From: Candidatus Melainabacteria bacterium | Lineage (GTDB): Bacteria; Cyanobacteriota; Vampirovibrionia; Obscuribacterales; Obscuribacteraceae | Length of the DNA: 64,000 nucleotides | NCBI GenBank assembly: GCA_003242885.1 | Contig: QKMZ01000003.1 | Coordinates: forward strand, 124,001 to 188,000 | Direction: 5' to 3' | Part shown: one piece after another, positions 25,583 to 34,093 of the stretch | Numbering within the stretch: position 1 is the stretch's first letter | Layout of the letters: every line of letters starts with the position of its first letter | Translations under genes and position numbers: made by a program | Notes under the pieces: generated by a model | What the model was told of the DNA's origin: nothing | The model's input: only the letters and a program-made list of their open reading frames with translations | The model's database searches: none

Positions 25583-26386
25583 CTATTTTTGTGTCTCTTT
25601 ATGCCGAGCCAATTTTTTCTTCTCTCTGTGTTCTTTCGATTGCGCAAGCAATGAGTGCTGTTCATCCATATGCTGCCGCAGATCGACGATTATAGAATCG
25701 TCCTTGTCTAGAAACTTCTTCAAAATAGCAAGTGCTTTTTTATAGAGCCGCAGTGCAACCTTCTGATTATTGGTCTGCTCGTAAAGAACCGCGAGGTTTT
25801 CTGTTAGCAAGCCATAAATCATACTCTTCTCGCCGGCTACCACTTCTAGTATCGCAAGTGCCTCGAGGATATTTGCTTCTGCATCCGCACTCTTATTCAA
25901 CTTCATTTGCACCCAGGCAAGATTGTTCAAAGCAAGGGCGACATTTGGAGAGCTCTCACTACAACTTTCTCTGAACATTTGCAGTGATGCCTTTGCTGCG
26001 GACTCTGCCTTTTCATAGTCCTTCAAAACAAAGTAAGCGTAGGACAATCTAAGATTTTGAGTGGCGCAATTTACAGCCGGAAAAGGTTCTATTTGTTGCG
26101 CAAGCGAAATCCAAGACAGAAGAAGGTCTCTCTCCTCAACGTATCGTTTTTGCTCATGACAAAGATCGCAAAGAGCCTGAATTATGAGCAGCTGCTGGTC
26201 CTTTTTCTTTGTTACAAGCAAAGCAGCACGCAGAGCAATTTCCGTGTCTTCCGGATCTAGAAATTCAATTTGCTGTCTTTCTTGCCATTGAGGAAAGGGT
26301 ACATCCAGCGCAAACGCAGGTAAAAGATTTGCGTTGATCATAAGTGCCATAGTGAGCAATACGCTGACTTTTCGGCCCGATTTCAT
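25583..26386 (-). CDS. Exported TPR-repeat protein
   Basis: This 267-residue protein has a signal peptide (first about 27 residues, ending AFALDV). It carries at least three tetratricopeptide repeats between about 90 and 235, for example the ALNNLAWVQMKLNKSADAEA and ENLAVLYEQTNNQKVALRLY segments, of the kinesin-light-chain type. The C-terminus is a charged helix. It probably acts as a periplasmic binding scaffold. GGAGA precedes the ATG. A copy of the recurrent box sits 53 bases upstream. The partner is unknown. Confidence 0.82.
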   Translation of the reverse strand: MKSGRKVSVLLTMALMINANLLPAFALDVPFPQWQERQQIEFLDPEDTEIALRAALLVTKKKDQQLLIIQALCDLCHEQKRYVEERDLLLSWISLAQQIEPFPAVNCATQNLRLSYAYFVLKDYEKAESAAKASLQMFRESCSESSPNVALALNNLAWVQMKLNKSADAEANILEALAILEVVAGEKSMIYGLLTENLAVLYEQTNNQKVALRLYKKALAILKKFLDKDDSIIVDLRQHMDEQHSLLAQSKEHREKKKLARHKETQK

Positions 26387-26438
26387 TGAGTATCTCCTCT
26401 CTTCTCAACAAGCCTACTAAGGTGAAAGGCAGGGTACC

Positions 26439-26454
26439 TCCTTCTTAGGTATCA
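26439..26454 (-). promoter_or_regulatory. Recurrent box upstream of the TPR gene
   Basis: On the minus strand this reads TGATACCTAAGAAGGA, matching the consensus TSATACYTNAGNANGA at every defined position. It lies 53 bases before the TPR protein start, between that gene and the rhodanese stop. Confidence 0.45.
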
Positions 26455-26466
26455 TTACGATAGGCG

Positions 26467-26991
26467 TTAATGCTGGCAATTCCAGGGCATCATTCTCAAA
26501 ACGTTTGCCATCCCGCAGGTTCCGGTCATAGCTGACATGACCATACCAAGAGCGACAACACAAGACAGTAAGATCCAATTTGCATTTATTGAATAAGAAA
26601 GAATGATGCCCAAAAGAACCAAAAGTCCTGCAGTGAATCTGACTTGCCTTTCTAAAGGCCAAACGTGCAATCCTGCACCTTCGACGGGAAGATCATTTCT
26701 CACCCAGGCATCGAGCCCTCCCTTAATGACATGCAGCCGATCAAAGCCGAGTTGTTCCAACCGCTGAGCTGCAGTATCGGCTCGCTTGCCGCTGCGACAC
26801 AAAAGGTAAATGTCTTTTCTTCTAGACAAAATTGATGTGCTTTGCGCAAGGCGAGAAAGGGGCAAGTGCAAGGAGTGTTCGACCTTGACCGCACTGTATT
26901 CATCCGGTTCTCGAACGTCTACAAGCTGTATATCTTCCCCTTTTGAAAGTTTGTCAAAAACGTCTTTGGGACAACAATCTGATATTGGCAT
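26467..26991 (-). CDS. Rhodanese with C-terminal DUF2892 membrane anchor
   Basis: This 174-residue protein has a YgaP-like layout. A rhodanese domain (about 8-105) has VREPDEY and the active-site loop LLCRSGKRADTA with the catalytic Cys. It is followed by two membrane helices (about 118-165) and the GTCGMANVL motif of DUF2892. It would transfer sulphane sulphur or sense thiol/NO stress at the membrane. GAGAGG precedes the ATG. The recurrent box at 27079 lies about 90 bases upstream and could serve this gene or the divergent one. Confidence 0.9.
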   Translation of the reverse strand: MPISDCCPKDVFDKLSKGEDIQLVDVREPDEYSAVKVEHSLHLPLSRLAQSTSILSRRKDIYLLCRSGKRADTAAQRLEQLGFDRLHVIKGGLDAWVRNDLPVEGAGLHVWPLERQVRFTAGLLVLLGIILSYSINANWILLSCVVALGMVMSAMTGTCGMANVLRMMPWNCQH

Positions 26992-27078
26992 TTTGCACCT
27001 CTCTTAGGGCTGCGGCAATCATTAATATCTTGGCGCCTGCCATTCAATTTCGCACTATCTGAAAGTCGGAGTTTTGTA

Positions 27079-27094
27079 CTTATCTTTGGTATGA
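27079..27094 (-). promoter_or_regulatory. Recurrent box in a divergent promoter region
   Basis: On the minus strand this reads TCATACCAAAGATAAG. It lies between the rhodanese gene (minus) and the small gene plus phosphoribosyltransferase (plus), so it could act in both directions. Confidence 0.4.
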
Positions 27095-27198
27095 GTGCAA
27101 GAGAATTGACGCCATATCGAGGGATCATCTCTGCGGAGGATGCCAGTGGCAGAGCAGCATTTGACAATACCAATAAGAAGGTTCTTGAGGTCGAGAAA

Positions 27199-27429
27199 AT
27201 GAACAAGCAAACCAATGAAAATACGGAAGATTCCCGCTGGCTGCAAAAACCTAAAGTACTTAGTTCTATGGATATGCGCACTTTCGGCATGCAGACATGC
27301 AAAACAAATTTAGCCAAGCTGTGGAAAAACGGCGGACTGGGAGTCTTGGCAATTCTTCGTGCCGATAGAGCAAGAGAATTAATGAAAGAAAAGCAGGACG
27401 AAGAATCAGAAAGAAAAATAGATTCCTGA
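27199..27429 (+). CDS. Small hypothetical protein
   Basis: This is a 76-residue, highly charged protein of no recognised family, ending in a Lys/Glu-rich helix. The ATG at 27199 has TTGAGG eight bases upstream. An in-frame ATG at 27091 would give 112 residues but overlaps the recurrent box and has no ribosome site. It lies 39 bases before the phosphoribosyltransferase start. The opposite strand carries a longer open frame with no recognisable family, so this gene is only moderately supported. Confidence 0.5.
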   Translation: MNKQTNENTEDSRWLQKPKVLSSMDMRTFGMQTCKTNLAKLWKNGGLGVLAILRADRARELMKEKQDEESERKIDS

Positions 27430-27468
27430 AACTGCCAACAATGCATTTTGACAAAAAGGAGTTGTGCC

Positions 27469-28161
27469 ATGTTATTCAGTGACCGCGTGTCTGCAGGAAA
27501 ATTGCTGGCAGAAGAGGTAGTGCGCAGACTGTCGCGACTGAGCGATAAGACTAGAGCATTACCGGTTGTGGTTGTCGCCTTACCTAGAGGTGGTGCTCCG
27601 GTAGCTTATGAGGTAGCACGTCGACTGAGCGCACCCCTGGAAATTATTGCAGCGAAAAAATTGCCTTTTCCAAACGAGCCGGAATATGCAATGGGTGCAG
27701 TATCGTCAGAAGGCGTTGTAGTTTTAAATGCAAGCATTCCTCATAGTCCGGATTGGAAAGCTTACGTGGAACGTGAAAGCCAGAAACTTCTCGCATCAAC
27801 AAAAGAACGCGAAAACCGGTTTTATGAATTGTCCGGCACAGAAAGAAAAACATTCGAAAATAAAGTAGTTATTGTGATTGACGATGGCGTAGCGACAGGA
27901 ATGACAGCAGCCTGTGCCTTAAAAACTGCAAAACAGAGGGGTGCCACGCATTTAATTATGGCAGCACCGGTCATGAGCCAGGAAAGTGTGCGTTTACTTA
28001 GCAAATATGCCGACGAAGTAATTTCACTTCGTGTGCCCGCTTTATTCAACTCGGTCGGTCAGCACTATCTTAATTTCGAGCAAACGACTGACCAAGAAGT
28101 AGTTACTGCAATGCGCAACGCTAGCCACCAATTAAAGCCAACCTGGGGCTTAGCAAACTAA
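27469..28161 (+). CDS. Phosphoribosyltransferase-fold protein
   Basis: This 230-residue protein has the PRPP loop VVIVIDDGVATGMTA and the N-terminal VVALPRGGAPVAYEVA segment. It belongs to the class fused to or linked with erythromycin-esterase and dienelactone-hydrolase genes, as in mycobacterial Rv0571c/Rv2030c of the DosR regulon. AAGGAG lies seven bases before the ATG at 27469, so the in-frame start at 27448 is rejected. The true substrate of this subfamily is not established. A USP follows 33 bases downstream. Confidence 0.9.
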   Translation: MLFSDRVSAGKLLAEEVVRRLSRLSDKTRALPVVVVALPRGGAPVAYEVARRLSAPLEIIAAKKLPFPNEPEYAMGAVSSEGVVVLNASIPHSPDWKAYVERESQKLLASTKERENRFYELSGTERKTFENKVVIVIDDGVATGMTAACALKTAKQRGATHLIMAAPVMSQESVRLLSKYADEVISLRVPALFNSVGQHYLNFEQTTDQEVVTAMRNASHQLKPTWGLAN

Positions 28162-28194
28162 AAGCGATCAAGTATCGCCTTCGGAGTAGAAAAC

Positions 28195-28665
28195 ATGAAA
28201 GTTCTTATGGCGGTCGATGAGCCGGATACCGCAATGGCAGTCACCGATTTTGTCGTCGGACGCAAATGGGCTCAGGGTGCTGAGTTTATCGTGCTTTGCG
28301 TGGTTGTGCCACCAGTTGTTGAACCGTATGTGTCATTTCTTCCGAGCGGCTATTTGGACGAACTCACAGAGAAACATAGAGAGATTGCTGGTGGAATTGT
28401 AGAGGCGTGTGCGAACAAACTGATGGCAGTGTTTCCGGAAGCTAAGGTTAATAAGGTAGTTGTAGAAGGCCTCGCCTACGAAGAAATTATGAAAAGGATT
28501 GCACTTGAGCGACCAAGTCTTCTCGTAATTGGCAGTCATCGAAATGAGTTGACGAAACAGACGGTCTTAAGCAGCGCGGCTCGTCGTCTCATTTTTAATT
28601 CGCCTTGCTCGGCAATTGTGGTCAAGGAGAGCGGCGATAATTTATTTTCAGCTAAAAATCACTAA
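28195..28665 (+). CDS. Universal stress protein with degenerate ATP motif
   Basis: This 156-residue USP begins MKVLMAVDEP. The expected nucleotide signature reads GSHRNELTKQTVLSSAA: the second and third glycines are lost, so ATP binding is unlikely. The fold is otherwise complete to the last strand (CSAIVVK). It is co-directional with and close to the phosphoribosyltransferase, so both are probably transcribed together. It converges with the alpha/beta hydrolase gene. Confidence 0.86.
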   Translation: MKVLMAVDEPDTAMAVTDFVVGRKWAQGAEFIVLCVVVPPVVEPYVSFLPSGYLDELTEKHREIAGGIVEACANKLMAVFPEAKVNKVVVEGLAYEEIMKRIALERPSLLVIGSHRNELTKQTVLSSAARRLIFNSPCSAIVVKESGDNLFSAKNH

Positions 28666-28704
28666 AACCTTAGGGTACAAAACGGACATATGGTGACTCA
28701 ACCT

Positions 28705-29397
28705 TTAGGAGCCATTCTTTTTACCGCTTAGGTATGCCTTAAACCAGCGCGCCGCAGCGTTTGCAACGACAGCAAGAGCCCCTGGCTCCTCGAAAAGATG
28801 CGTCGCATCAGGAACAATTTCAATCTCTTTGACAGTCGTTTCAGGCAAAAGAGAAAGAGTCTTGAGATTGAGCTTCAGAACTTCACTGTCCCTTTCACCG
28901 ACTAAAAATAATGTTGGGCAAGTAACTCCTGAGAGATATCCGGATGCCAAATCCGGTCTACCACCTCTGGAAACAACGGCCTTGACGGCTGCTCCCAGCC
29001 GAGAAGCCGAAACCAAAGCCGCTGCGGCGCCCGTGCTCGCGCCGAAATATCCAATTGAGAGTTGCTTGGTCCTTTGATCATTTTGGATCCATTCAGTTGC
29101 GTGCAAAACTCTTCGGGAAAGTAGCGAAATATCAAATCTATAGCGAGCGGTCAGATTGTCTATTTGTTCTTCCGAACTACTCAGTAAATCAAACAATAGT
29201 GTGGCAAAACCTCTTTCATTTAGAAATTCTGCCACGAACAAATTGCGTGTACTAAATCTGCTGCTTCCGCTGCCATGCACAAATGCGATGAGACCTTTGG
29301 CATGCGGAGGAATGCACAAATTGCCATGCAGGCATTGGTCACCAGCGTCAATTTGAACAGCTTCTCGGACCCATCTATCGACGTTATTCGTGCGCAT
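28705..29397 (-). CDS. Alpha/beta hydrolase, dienelactone-hydrolase-like
   Basis: This 230-residue hydrolase has the oxyanion HGSGSSR loop, the nucleophile elbow GYFGASTGAA (Ser in GxSxG), the acid strand TLFLVGERDSEV and the late DATHLFEEPG histidine. ATG 29397 is chosen because AAGGAG lies six bases upstream. It is the last gene of the rubredoxin / erythromycin-esterase / hydrolase set. Such hydrolases recur with phosphoribosyltransferase and erythromycin-esterase genes, but the substrate is unknown. Confidence 0.9.
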   Translation of the reverse strand: MRTNNVDRWVREAVQIDAGDQCLHGNLCIPPHAKGLIAFVHGSGSSRFSTRNLFVAEFLNERGFATLLFDLLSSSEEQIDNLTARYRFDISLLSRRVLHATEWIQNDQRTKQLSIGYFGASTGAAAALVSASRLGAAVKAVVSRGGRPDLASGYLSGVTCPTLFLVGERDSEVLKLNLKTLSLLPETTVKEIEIVPDATHLFEEPGALAVVANAAARWFKAYLSGKKNGS

Positions 29398-29507
29398 TAT
29401 AAACTCCTTGCTCTTCGAGCATGTTCGAACATTAAACGCTCTGTGCCCATTCACTGGGGCCAGGGTCGAGTTATTTAGCGGAACATGATCACTTACACGT
29501 AGTGAAA

Positions 29508-30866
29508 TCAGTCAACCAGATCTTCTATTCTTGTTTCGCCTTCCGACCACAGCGCATTGCGCTCAAGTGGCTCGACCGCTTGCGTTTCTTGAAAATGCAC
29601 GATAGCGTCAAACTGTTTGGGCAATGTCGAGAAGAAATAATGGCTGTATCTTTCTGTTTCTGGAATATACAAAACACCGATAGCGCGCTGGAGCCGCGGA
29701 TGTCTGAGTCCATTGATCAAGCCGGTTGCTCTAAATGGCAGAATAAAGGCGGGTAAATCGACCTTCGAGAACAAATTTTCAAAACTGCCGATCATGCCTG
29801 GAATAACAACCTTTCTTTCAGCAGGACCGCCCCATTTTGACGCAGCTGTAACTGTTCCTGAATAGCCGCTGAAGCCGATAAGACAGCAATTCTCGCCAAG
29901 GTGTTGCCTAACCAGTTGTCCCAAATTAAGCTCACCGCGACTGGACATTTCGGTTGCCCGAGCATCCCCAAGGTGCGAGTTATGAGCCCATATTACAGCT
30001 TTCATCTCAGTGCCAGATTCTTTCATATGAGCGCGCAAGTTGAGAAGTGTCTTCATCATATGCGTGTCACGAAGATTCCAGGTACTCATGCGACCGCGGA
30101 ACATCTCGCGATAATACGCTTGAGCATGGGTGACAAGAATGGCATTTTGCTCAGCAAAAAAGAATTCATCCTTTGCTCTCGGTCCGTCCTTCTTTAGATA
30201 TTCCAGTTCTTTTTTTTGCAGTTCTACCAATTGATTGAGAATGTTTTCCTCGCATTCTCTCGCGAGACCAAGCGCTGCAGCATAACCATACGCCTGCTCA
30301 TCATAGCCGTATGCCGATAGACAGCTGTAGCGCTCTCTTGCTCTATCGGCAGCATCCGGATCTAGCGGTTCGAGGTAATTTATGATGGCTTCAATGGAGC
30401 GGTAAAGACTATAAAGATCCAATCCGTAAAAACCAACTTTTGCATCAAAATTGCTTACCTTCTCATTGTAAGCTTTCAACCATTCTACAAAAGACAGGAC
30501 ATCTGCATTTCGCCACAACCAAGTCGGAAAACGCTGAAAGCCAGCCAATGCAGACACCGCATTTTCATCATCGCTTATGCCTTTCACGAAGCGATTGACT
30601 CTCAAAGCGTCCGGCCAGTCTGCTTCGGCACAAACAACATTGAAGCCTTTCTCTTCAATTAATCTCTTTGTCAGATCAATTCTCGTTTTGTAGTATTCAT
30701 GCGTGCCGTGAGAAGCTTCTCCAATCAAAACGAAAGATGAATCCCCAACCAAATCCATTAGAGTGTCCAGTTCCTTTTTGTCCCCTGTGAACGGAACCGC
30801 ATGACGTCGAACCTGCTTGCTTACTTGAGAGTCCGGCGCCATCGGCGCTCCAGAAGTCTGTAACAT
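29508..30866 (-). CDS. Erythromycin-esterase family protein
   Basis: This 452-residue protein is of the EreA/succinoglycan-biosynthesis-like family. It has the conserved GEASHGTHEYY with catalytic histidine, then CAEADWPDALRVNRFV, VIWAHNSHLGDARATEM and a final YLPETERYSHYF-type segment. Despite the name, members in dormancy clusters are not proven to hydrolyse macrolides. GGAG precedes the ATG. It starts 18 bases after the rubredoxin stop and is followed by the alpha/beta hydrolase. It corresponds to the C-terminal half of mycobacterial Rv2030c. Confidence 0.92.
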   Translation of the reverse strand: MLQTSGAPMAPDSQVSKQVRRHAVPFTGDKKELDTLMDLVGDSSFVLIGEASHGTHEYYKTRIDLTKRLIEEKGFNVVCAEADWPDALRVNRFVKGISDDENAVSALAGFQRFPTWLWRNADVLSFVEWLKAYNEKVSNFDAKVGFYGLDLYSLYRSIEAIINYLEPLDPDAADRARERYSCLSAYGYDEQAYGYAAALGLARECEENILNQLVELQKKELEYLKKDGPRAKDEFFFAEQNAILVTHAQAYYREMFRGRMSTWNLRDTHMMKTLLNLRAHMKESGTEMKAVIWAHNSHLGDARATEMSSRGELNLGQLVRQHLGENCCLIGFSGYSGTVTAASKWGGPAERKVVIPGMIGSFENLFSKVDLPAFILPFRATGLINGLRHPRLQRAIGVLYIPETERYSHYFFSTLPKQFDAIVHFQETQAVEPLERNALWSEGETRIEDLVD

Positions 30867-30884
30867 GTCTAATCTCCACTTGTC

Positions 30885-31127
30885 TTAGGTCGATCTCGTG
30901 CCGGACAACGATGGCTTAAGGATTTCACTCTTCATTATGTGATCCAACATCGTCACAGGTCTTAGCTCATTCGACGAGCCACCGCATATAGGGCATTTCC
31001 AGTTGTCCGAGAGTTTTTGAACGGCTGTGTTTGGCAAAATGCCTCGTTTTGCGTCGCCCTTCTTTTCATCAAGGACATATGCTCGGCACTTGTCGCAAAA
31101 GTAAAAGTCGAAGATACCATCGTGCAT
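30885..31127 (-). CDS. Rubredoxin-like protein
   Basis: This 80-residue protein has the rubredoxin pattern CDKC, then a GD-(9)-LPNTAVQKLSDNWKCPICGG segment. The four cysteines ligate one iron. The usual Gly-Tyr after the first CxxC is replaced by Arg-Ala. The C-terminal 25 residues are an extra tail. It is probably a cytoplasmic electron carrier for oxygen or NO detoxification. It leads the three-gene operon that includes the erythromycin-esterase protein. Confidence 0.85.
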   Translation of the reverse strand: MHDGIFDFYFCDKCRAYVLDEKKGDAKRGILPNTAVQKLSDNWKCPICGGSSNELRPVTMLDHIMKSEILKPSLSGTRST

Positions 31128-31308
31128 AACGTGAACCTATTGCCAGAATTTTCACATCCGCCTTCTTGCAATTTAATGCATAGCGAAAGATGCGATATCG
31201 GCCTCAAGAATCATTGGCAGTTGCCTGTTCCATAGAGGAAAAACACGGGTAAAAATCATCTTTCCAAAGTTATCATCCAAAAGACTCATTGCAGATCGTT
31301 CGTTGAGT

Positions 31309-31324
31309 GCATACTAAGTTTTTC
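31309..31324 (+). promoter_or_regulatory. Recurrent box copy before the avidin gene
   Basis: GCATACTAAGTTTTTC keeps the ATACTAAGT core but has a poor right half. It ends 42 bases before the avidin-family start in the divergent region shared with the rubredoxin operon. Confidence 0.35.
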
Positions 31325-31365
31325 TTCCCGCTGGATGATTATTGATGTTCCATGGAGTAATGGTA

Positions 31366-31794
31366 ATGAAGACTAAAGAACAAGCGCAAAAACTATTGAC
31401 GGGCATCTGGCACAATCAACACAATTCGCAGATGCGTATTGAAGTGGATGAAACGGGCAAAATTACTGGTTGTTTTATGAGTGGTGTGAACTCGCAAGAA
31501 GACGCAGACGCGACATACCCTATTACCGGATTCGCAGTTGGTGATGTGTTCTCATTTAGCGTTGCTTTTTCTAATCACGGCACTATAACTACCTGGATAG
31601 GCCAGTTCGTCGAGGATGGAGCAAATTCATTCGAAGCAAGCTGGCAAATGGTTGCTGACGCACAGCAAAAGAAGGCTCAAAGCTGGAAATCAACTTGGAC
31701 TGGCCACGACAAATTCGAGCGAGGAGAAAGAAGTAGTAACAACTGCCCAGGTCCGAAGGAAGCATCGCATCCATTTTATTGCAGCATAGTTTAA
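31366..31794 (+). CDS. Avidin/streptavidin-family protein
   Basis: This is a 142-residue protein. Residues 12-118 follow streptavidin closely: GIWHNQHNS, KITGCFMS, YPITGF, ITTWIGQFV, EASWQMV and SWKSTWTGHDKF. Biotin-contact equivalents retained are Asn17 (N23), Ser21 (S27), Ser39 (S45), the Thr before TW (T90), the Trp of TTW (W92), Trp of ASW (W108), Trp of SWKS (W120) and the Asp of GHD (D128). Changed are Y43 to Phe, W79 to Phe, S88 to Thr and L124 to Trp. There is no signal peptide, so it is cytoplasmic, unlike streptavidin. GGAG lies eight bases before ATG 31366. A terminator follows. Confidence 0.88.
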   Translation: MKTKEQAQKLLTGIWHNQHNSQMRIEVDETGKITGCFMSGVNSQEDADATYPITGFAVGDVFSFSVAFSNHGTITTWIGQFVEDGANSFEASWQMVADAQQKKAQSWKSTWTGHDKFERGERSSNNCPGPKEASHPFYCSIV

Positions 31795-31823
31795 AAGGAG
31801 ACTATTGCTGGCAGAATGAAAGA

Positions 31824-31844
31824 GACCGGGAATCATTCCCGGTC
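31824..31844 (+). terminator. Rho-independent terminator after avidin gene
   Basis: A 10-base-pair perfect stem (GACCGGGAAT / ATTCCCGGTC) with a one-base centre, followed on the plus strand by a T-rich run (TTATCTTTCTCTTT). It sits between the convergent avidin and PLP-enzyme genes and may serve both. Confidence 0.85.
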
Positions 31845-31891
31845 TTATCTTTCTCTTTCTACAAGCCTTTTAAAAACAAAAAAATTGAGCG

Positions 31892-33238
31892 CTAAGAGGA
31901 AGGATAAGTCACATGAGATTGCAATTTCAGCATCGTCTCAGTACGGTCAAGCGACGACTTTAAGTCGGCTTCGATATCGTGCCAATCTTCCAGACCCAAA
32001 GATAAGCGTATTCCGGACGGCGAAATTCCAATTGAATCCTTGAGCTCAGAGGGCAATGATGAATGAGTCATTGAATATGGAGCTTCTATAAGCGTGCGCA
32101 CCTGCCCCAGACTCACCGCAAGGCTTATACAGCGTGAACTCCTGGCGACATCATCAATAAAAAACTCAGCAGCCTTTTCACCTTCTGAATCCGTGCATGC
32201 TTTGAGTTCGAAATAAAGTAATGATCCCGGCGCGAACCGCCCGTCGTAACTTACCATTTGCAATTCAGCCAGTTGCTTTTGAGGAAATGATTTAAGTCCG
32301 GGATACAGTACCCTCTTAACCAGCGGATGCTTTTCTAAAAAGCGAGCGATGTGCATTGCGGATTTCTGCTGGTTAACCATGCGCGCGGCCAAAGTCGGCA
32401 ATCCGTAGACAAGAATGCTCCAGGCGGATCGCGGAGCAAGGATGCCGCCAAAGTCTTTCCTATACAAAAGCAAGTCGCGTTGATACTTTGAAGCGGCAAT
32501 AACAGCCCCACCCATATCGGTTCCGAAACCTGCGATGTTCTTGGTCAGGCTATGTACAACAATGTCTGCACCTAGTGTTAGTGGTCTCTGGCAGAAGGGA
32601 GTGGCAAATGTGTTATCGACAACGATGACAATTTTTTCTTCTTCTGATTTGGTTGCGTTAGCTTTGGAAATACAGTCTTTTATCGCTCCAATGTCAATAA
32701 TGTCCAGTGTAGGATTGACTGGGGTTTCCAGATATACAACCCTCGTTCTAGAAGTTAAGGCAGACAGGAGTTTTTCACTTGACTTTAGGTCGATGAATTT
32801 TGTGTGGATTCCGTGTTTGGGCAACCAATGAGAAAGAAGGCTGTAGGTGCATCCATATAGGGTGTTATGGGCAACTATTTCGTCACCTTGTCGCGTTAGA
32901 GAAGACAAGGCCGCGCTTATAGCAGCCATTCCCGTTGCAAAAGTAACAGCCATATCGCCGGATTCTGCGTAAGCGAGTTTCTCCTCGAGCATGCCACTTA
33001 AGGGCTCATCTAGTCTGTCGTAGACGAAGATAGGCTCATTCTGCAAATCAACCGCTTCACCAAAGTGACGAAATCCTTCTTCTCCTCTGTGCACTGAGCT
33101 GAGTCGATAGGCAACGGAAGACGAAATCGGAGGTACAAGATGATGGTCGTATTCCCAATGTTTACTATCATAGTTACCGTCGACCATTGCAGTGCGCATA
33201 CGATAACTTTTTTGCGCGACGTTGTCTTTCTTCTTCAT
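31892..33238 (-). CDS. Cys/Met metabolism PLP-dependent enzyme
   Basis: This 448-residue enzyme belongs to the cystathionine gamma-synthase / methionine gamma-lyase family. It has the PLP lysine in HSLTKNIAGFG, the preceding VDNTFATPFCQRPL aspartate, the VYLETPVNPTLDI strand and the C-terminal LSLGLED arginine region (SGIRLSLG). It could make or break carbon-sulphur bonds of cystathionine, homocysteine or methionine; the exact reaction cannot be assigned. ATG 33238 is chosen because TTGGAG lies six bases upstream; the TTG at 33250 is rejected. Confidence 0.88.
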   Translation of the reverse strand: MKKKDNVAQKSYRMRTAMVDGNYDSKHWEYDHHLVPPISSSVAYRLSSVHRGEEGFRHFGEAVDLQNEPIFVYDRLDEPLSGMLEEKLAYAESGDMAVTFATGMAAISAALSSLTRQGDEIVAHNTLYGCTYSLLSHWLPKHGIHTKFIDLKSSEKLLSALTSRTRVVYLETPVNPTLDIIDIGAIKDCISKANATKSEEEKIVIVVDNTFATPFCQRPLTLGADIVVHSLTKNIAGFGTDMGGAVIAASKYQRDLLLYRKDFGGILAPRSAWSILVYGLPTLAARMVNQQKSAMHIARFLEKHPLVKRVLYPGLKSFPQKQLAELQMVSYDGRFAPGSLLYFELKACTDSEGEKAAEFFIDDVARSSRCISLAVSLGQVRTLIEAPYSMTHSSLPSELKDSIGISPSGIRLSLGLEDWHDIEADLKSSLDRTETMLKLQSHVTYPSS

Positions 33239-33515
33239 CGGCAACTCCAAATAGCAATCTCACGAACAAGCATAATGCCGCTCTTTTAATAGTGACTTCA
33301 TTCGCTGGGATGATGAATTTAGTGTGAGTCCTTGAGAAGCGCGATATATCGAGGCTATCCAGCAAAGCTGTGATGCAATCATTCTTTTGATGATCAGTAT
33401 CAGCCTTTGAGCAGATGCCGCCAGGCAAAAGCAGGAGTCAAAATATGTCCAGGTTGCACTTTGATTGCAGCAACGGAATAACCGAAAAAAATCCTGTCTT
33501 AGAAGGAGTACAGTG

Positions 33516-34016
33516 ATGACTACATCTACACCAGTGAAAGAAACAAAAAAAGAATCTACGGCGGTTACGACGAGAAAATCTCACCCATTTCATGCATTGC
33601 AAGAAGAGATGAATCATCTCTTTGATGAATTCAAAAGCGGACTTCCTTTTGCTCGCAATTTCTGGCTCGAGCCGGTTTCTGACTTCAATGCAAAAGTAGA
33701 CATGAAGGATAGCGAAAAAACAATTGAAGTGACAGCTGAACTTCCAGGCGTGGAGATGAAAGACATAGAAGTGAAAGTAGAAGGCAATGCACTTTCGATC
33801 AAAGGTGAGAAGCATTCCGAGAAAGAGGAAAAAGACAAAAACTATTACAGAATGGAGAGAAGCTACGGATCGTTTTATCGTCTATTGCCTCTGCCATGCA
33901 CCGTGGAAAAGGACGGTATCGAAGCATCCTACAAGGACGGTGTTCTGAAAGTTGTCATGCCGAAGGCTAAAGAAGTTCTTGCCAATGGTAAGAAGATCGA
34001 AGTTAAGGCGGGATAA
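33516..34016 (+). CDS. Small heat-shock protein Hsp20/alpha-crystallin
   Basis: This 166-residue chaperone has the alpha-crystallin domain (about 60-155): AELPGVEMKDIEVKVEG, NALSIKGEK, YGSFYRLLPLP and the ASYKDGVLKVVMPK strand with the conserved A-x-x-x-G-V-L. The N-terminal 45 residues are Thr/Lys-rich. It prevents aggregation of unfolding proteins without ATP. AAGGAG lies seven bases before the ATG at 33516, so the longer frame from 33465 is rejected. HspX of the same family is the main DosR-regulon protein of mycobacteria. Confidence 0.94.
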   Translation: MTTSTPVKETKKESTAVTTRKSHPFHALQEEMNHLFDEFKSGLPFARNFWLEPVSDFNAKVDMKDSEKTIEVTAELPGVEMKDIEVKVEGNALSIKGEKHSEKEEKDKNYYRMERSYGSFYRLLPLPCTVEKDGIEASYKDGVLKVVMPKAKEVLANGKKIEVKAG

Positions 34017-34041
34017 AGAACCAAGATCGCATATAAAAGAA

Positions 34042-34074
34042 AAGGGGGCACGTCAGAAGACGTGCCCCTTTCTT
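34042..34074 (+). terminator. Rho-independent terminator after hsp20
   Basis: A strong stem of about 13 pairs (AAGGGGGCACGTC with its complement, loop AGAA) followed by TTTCTTA. It ends the single-gene hsp20 transcript and lies opposite the convergent USP stop. Confidence 0.88.
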
Positions 34075-34093
34075 AGCAATTTAGTGGAGACTA

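Noticed and set aside
26919-27470. A 183-codon open frame on the minus strand.
   Set aside because: It overlaps the rhodanese start and the divergent promoter, has Ser/Phe-rich shadow composition and no family match.
29508-30866. A dedicated macrolide-resistance gene.
   Set aside because: The family name suggests it, but its linkage to stress genes and rubredoxin points to a housekeeping stress role; resistance is unsupported.
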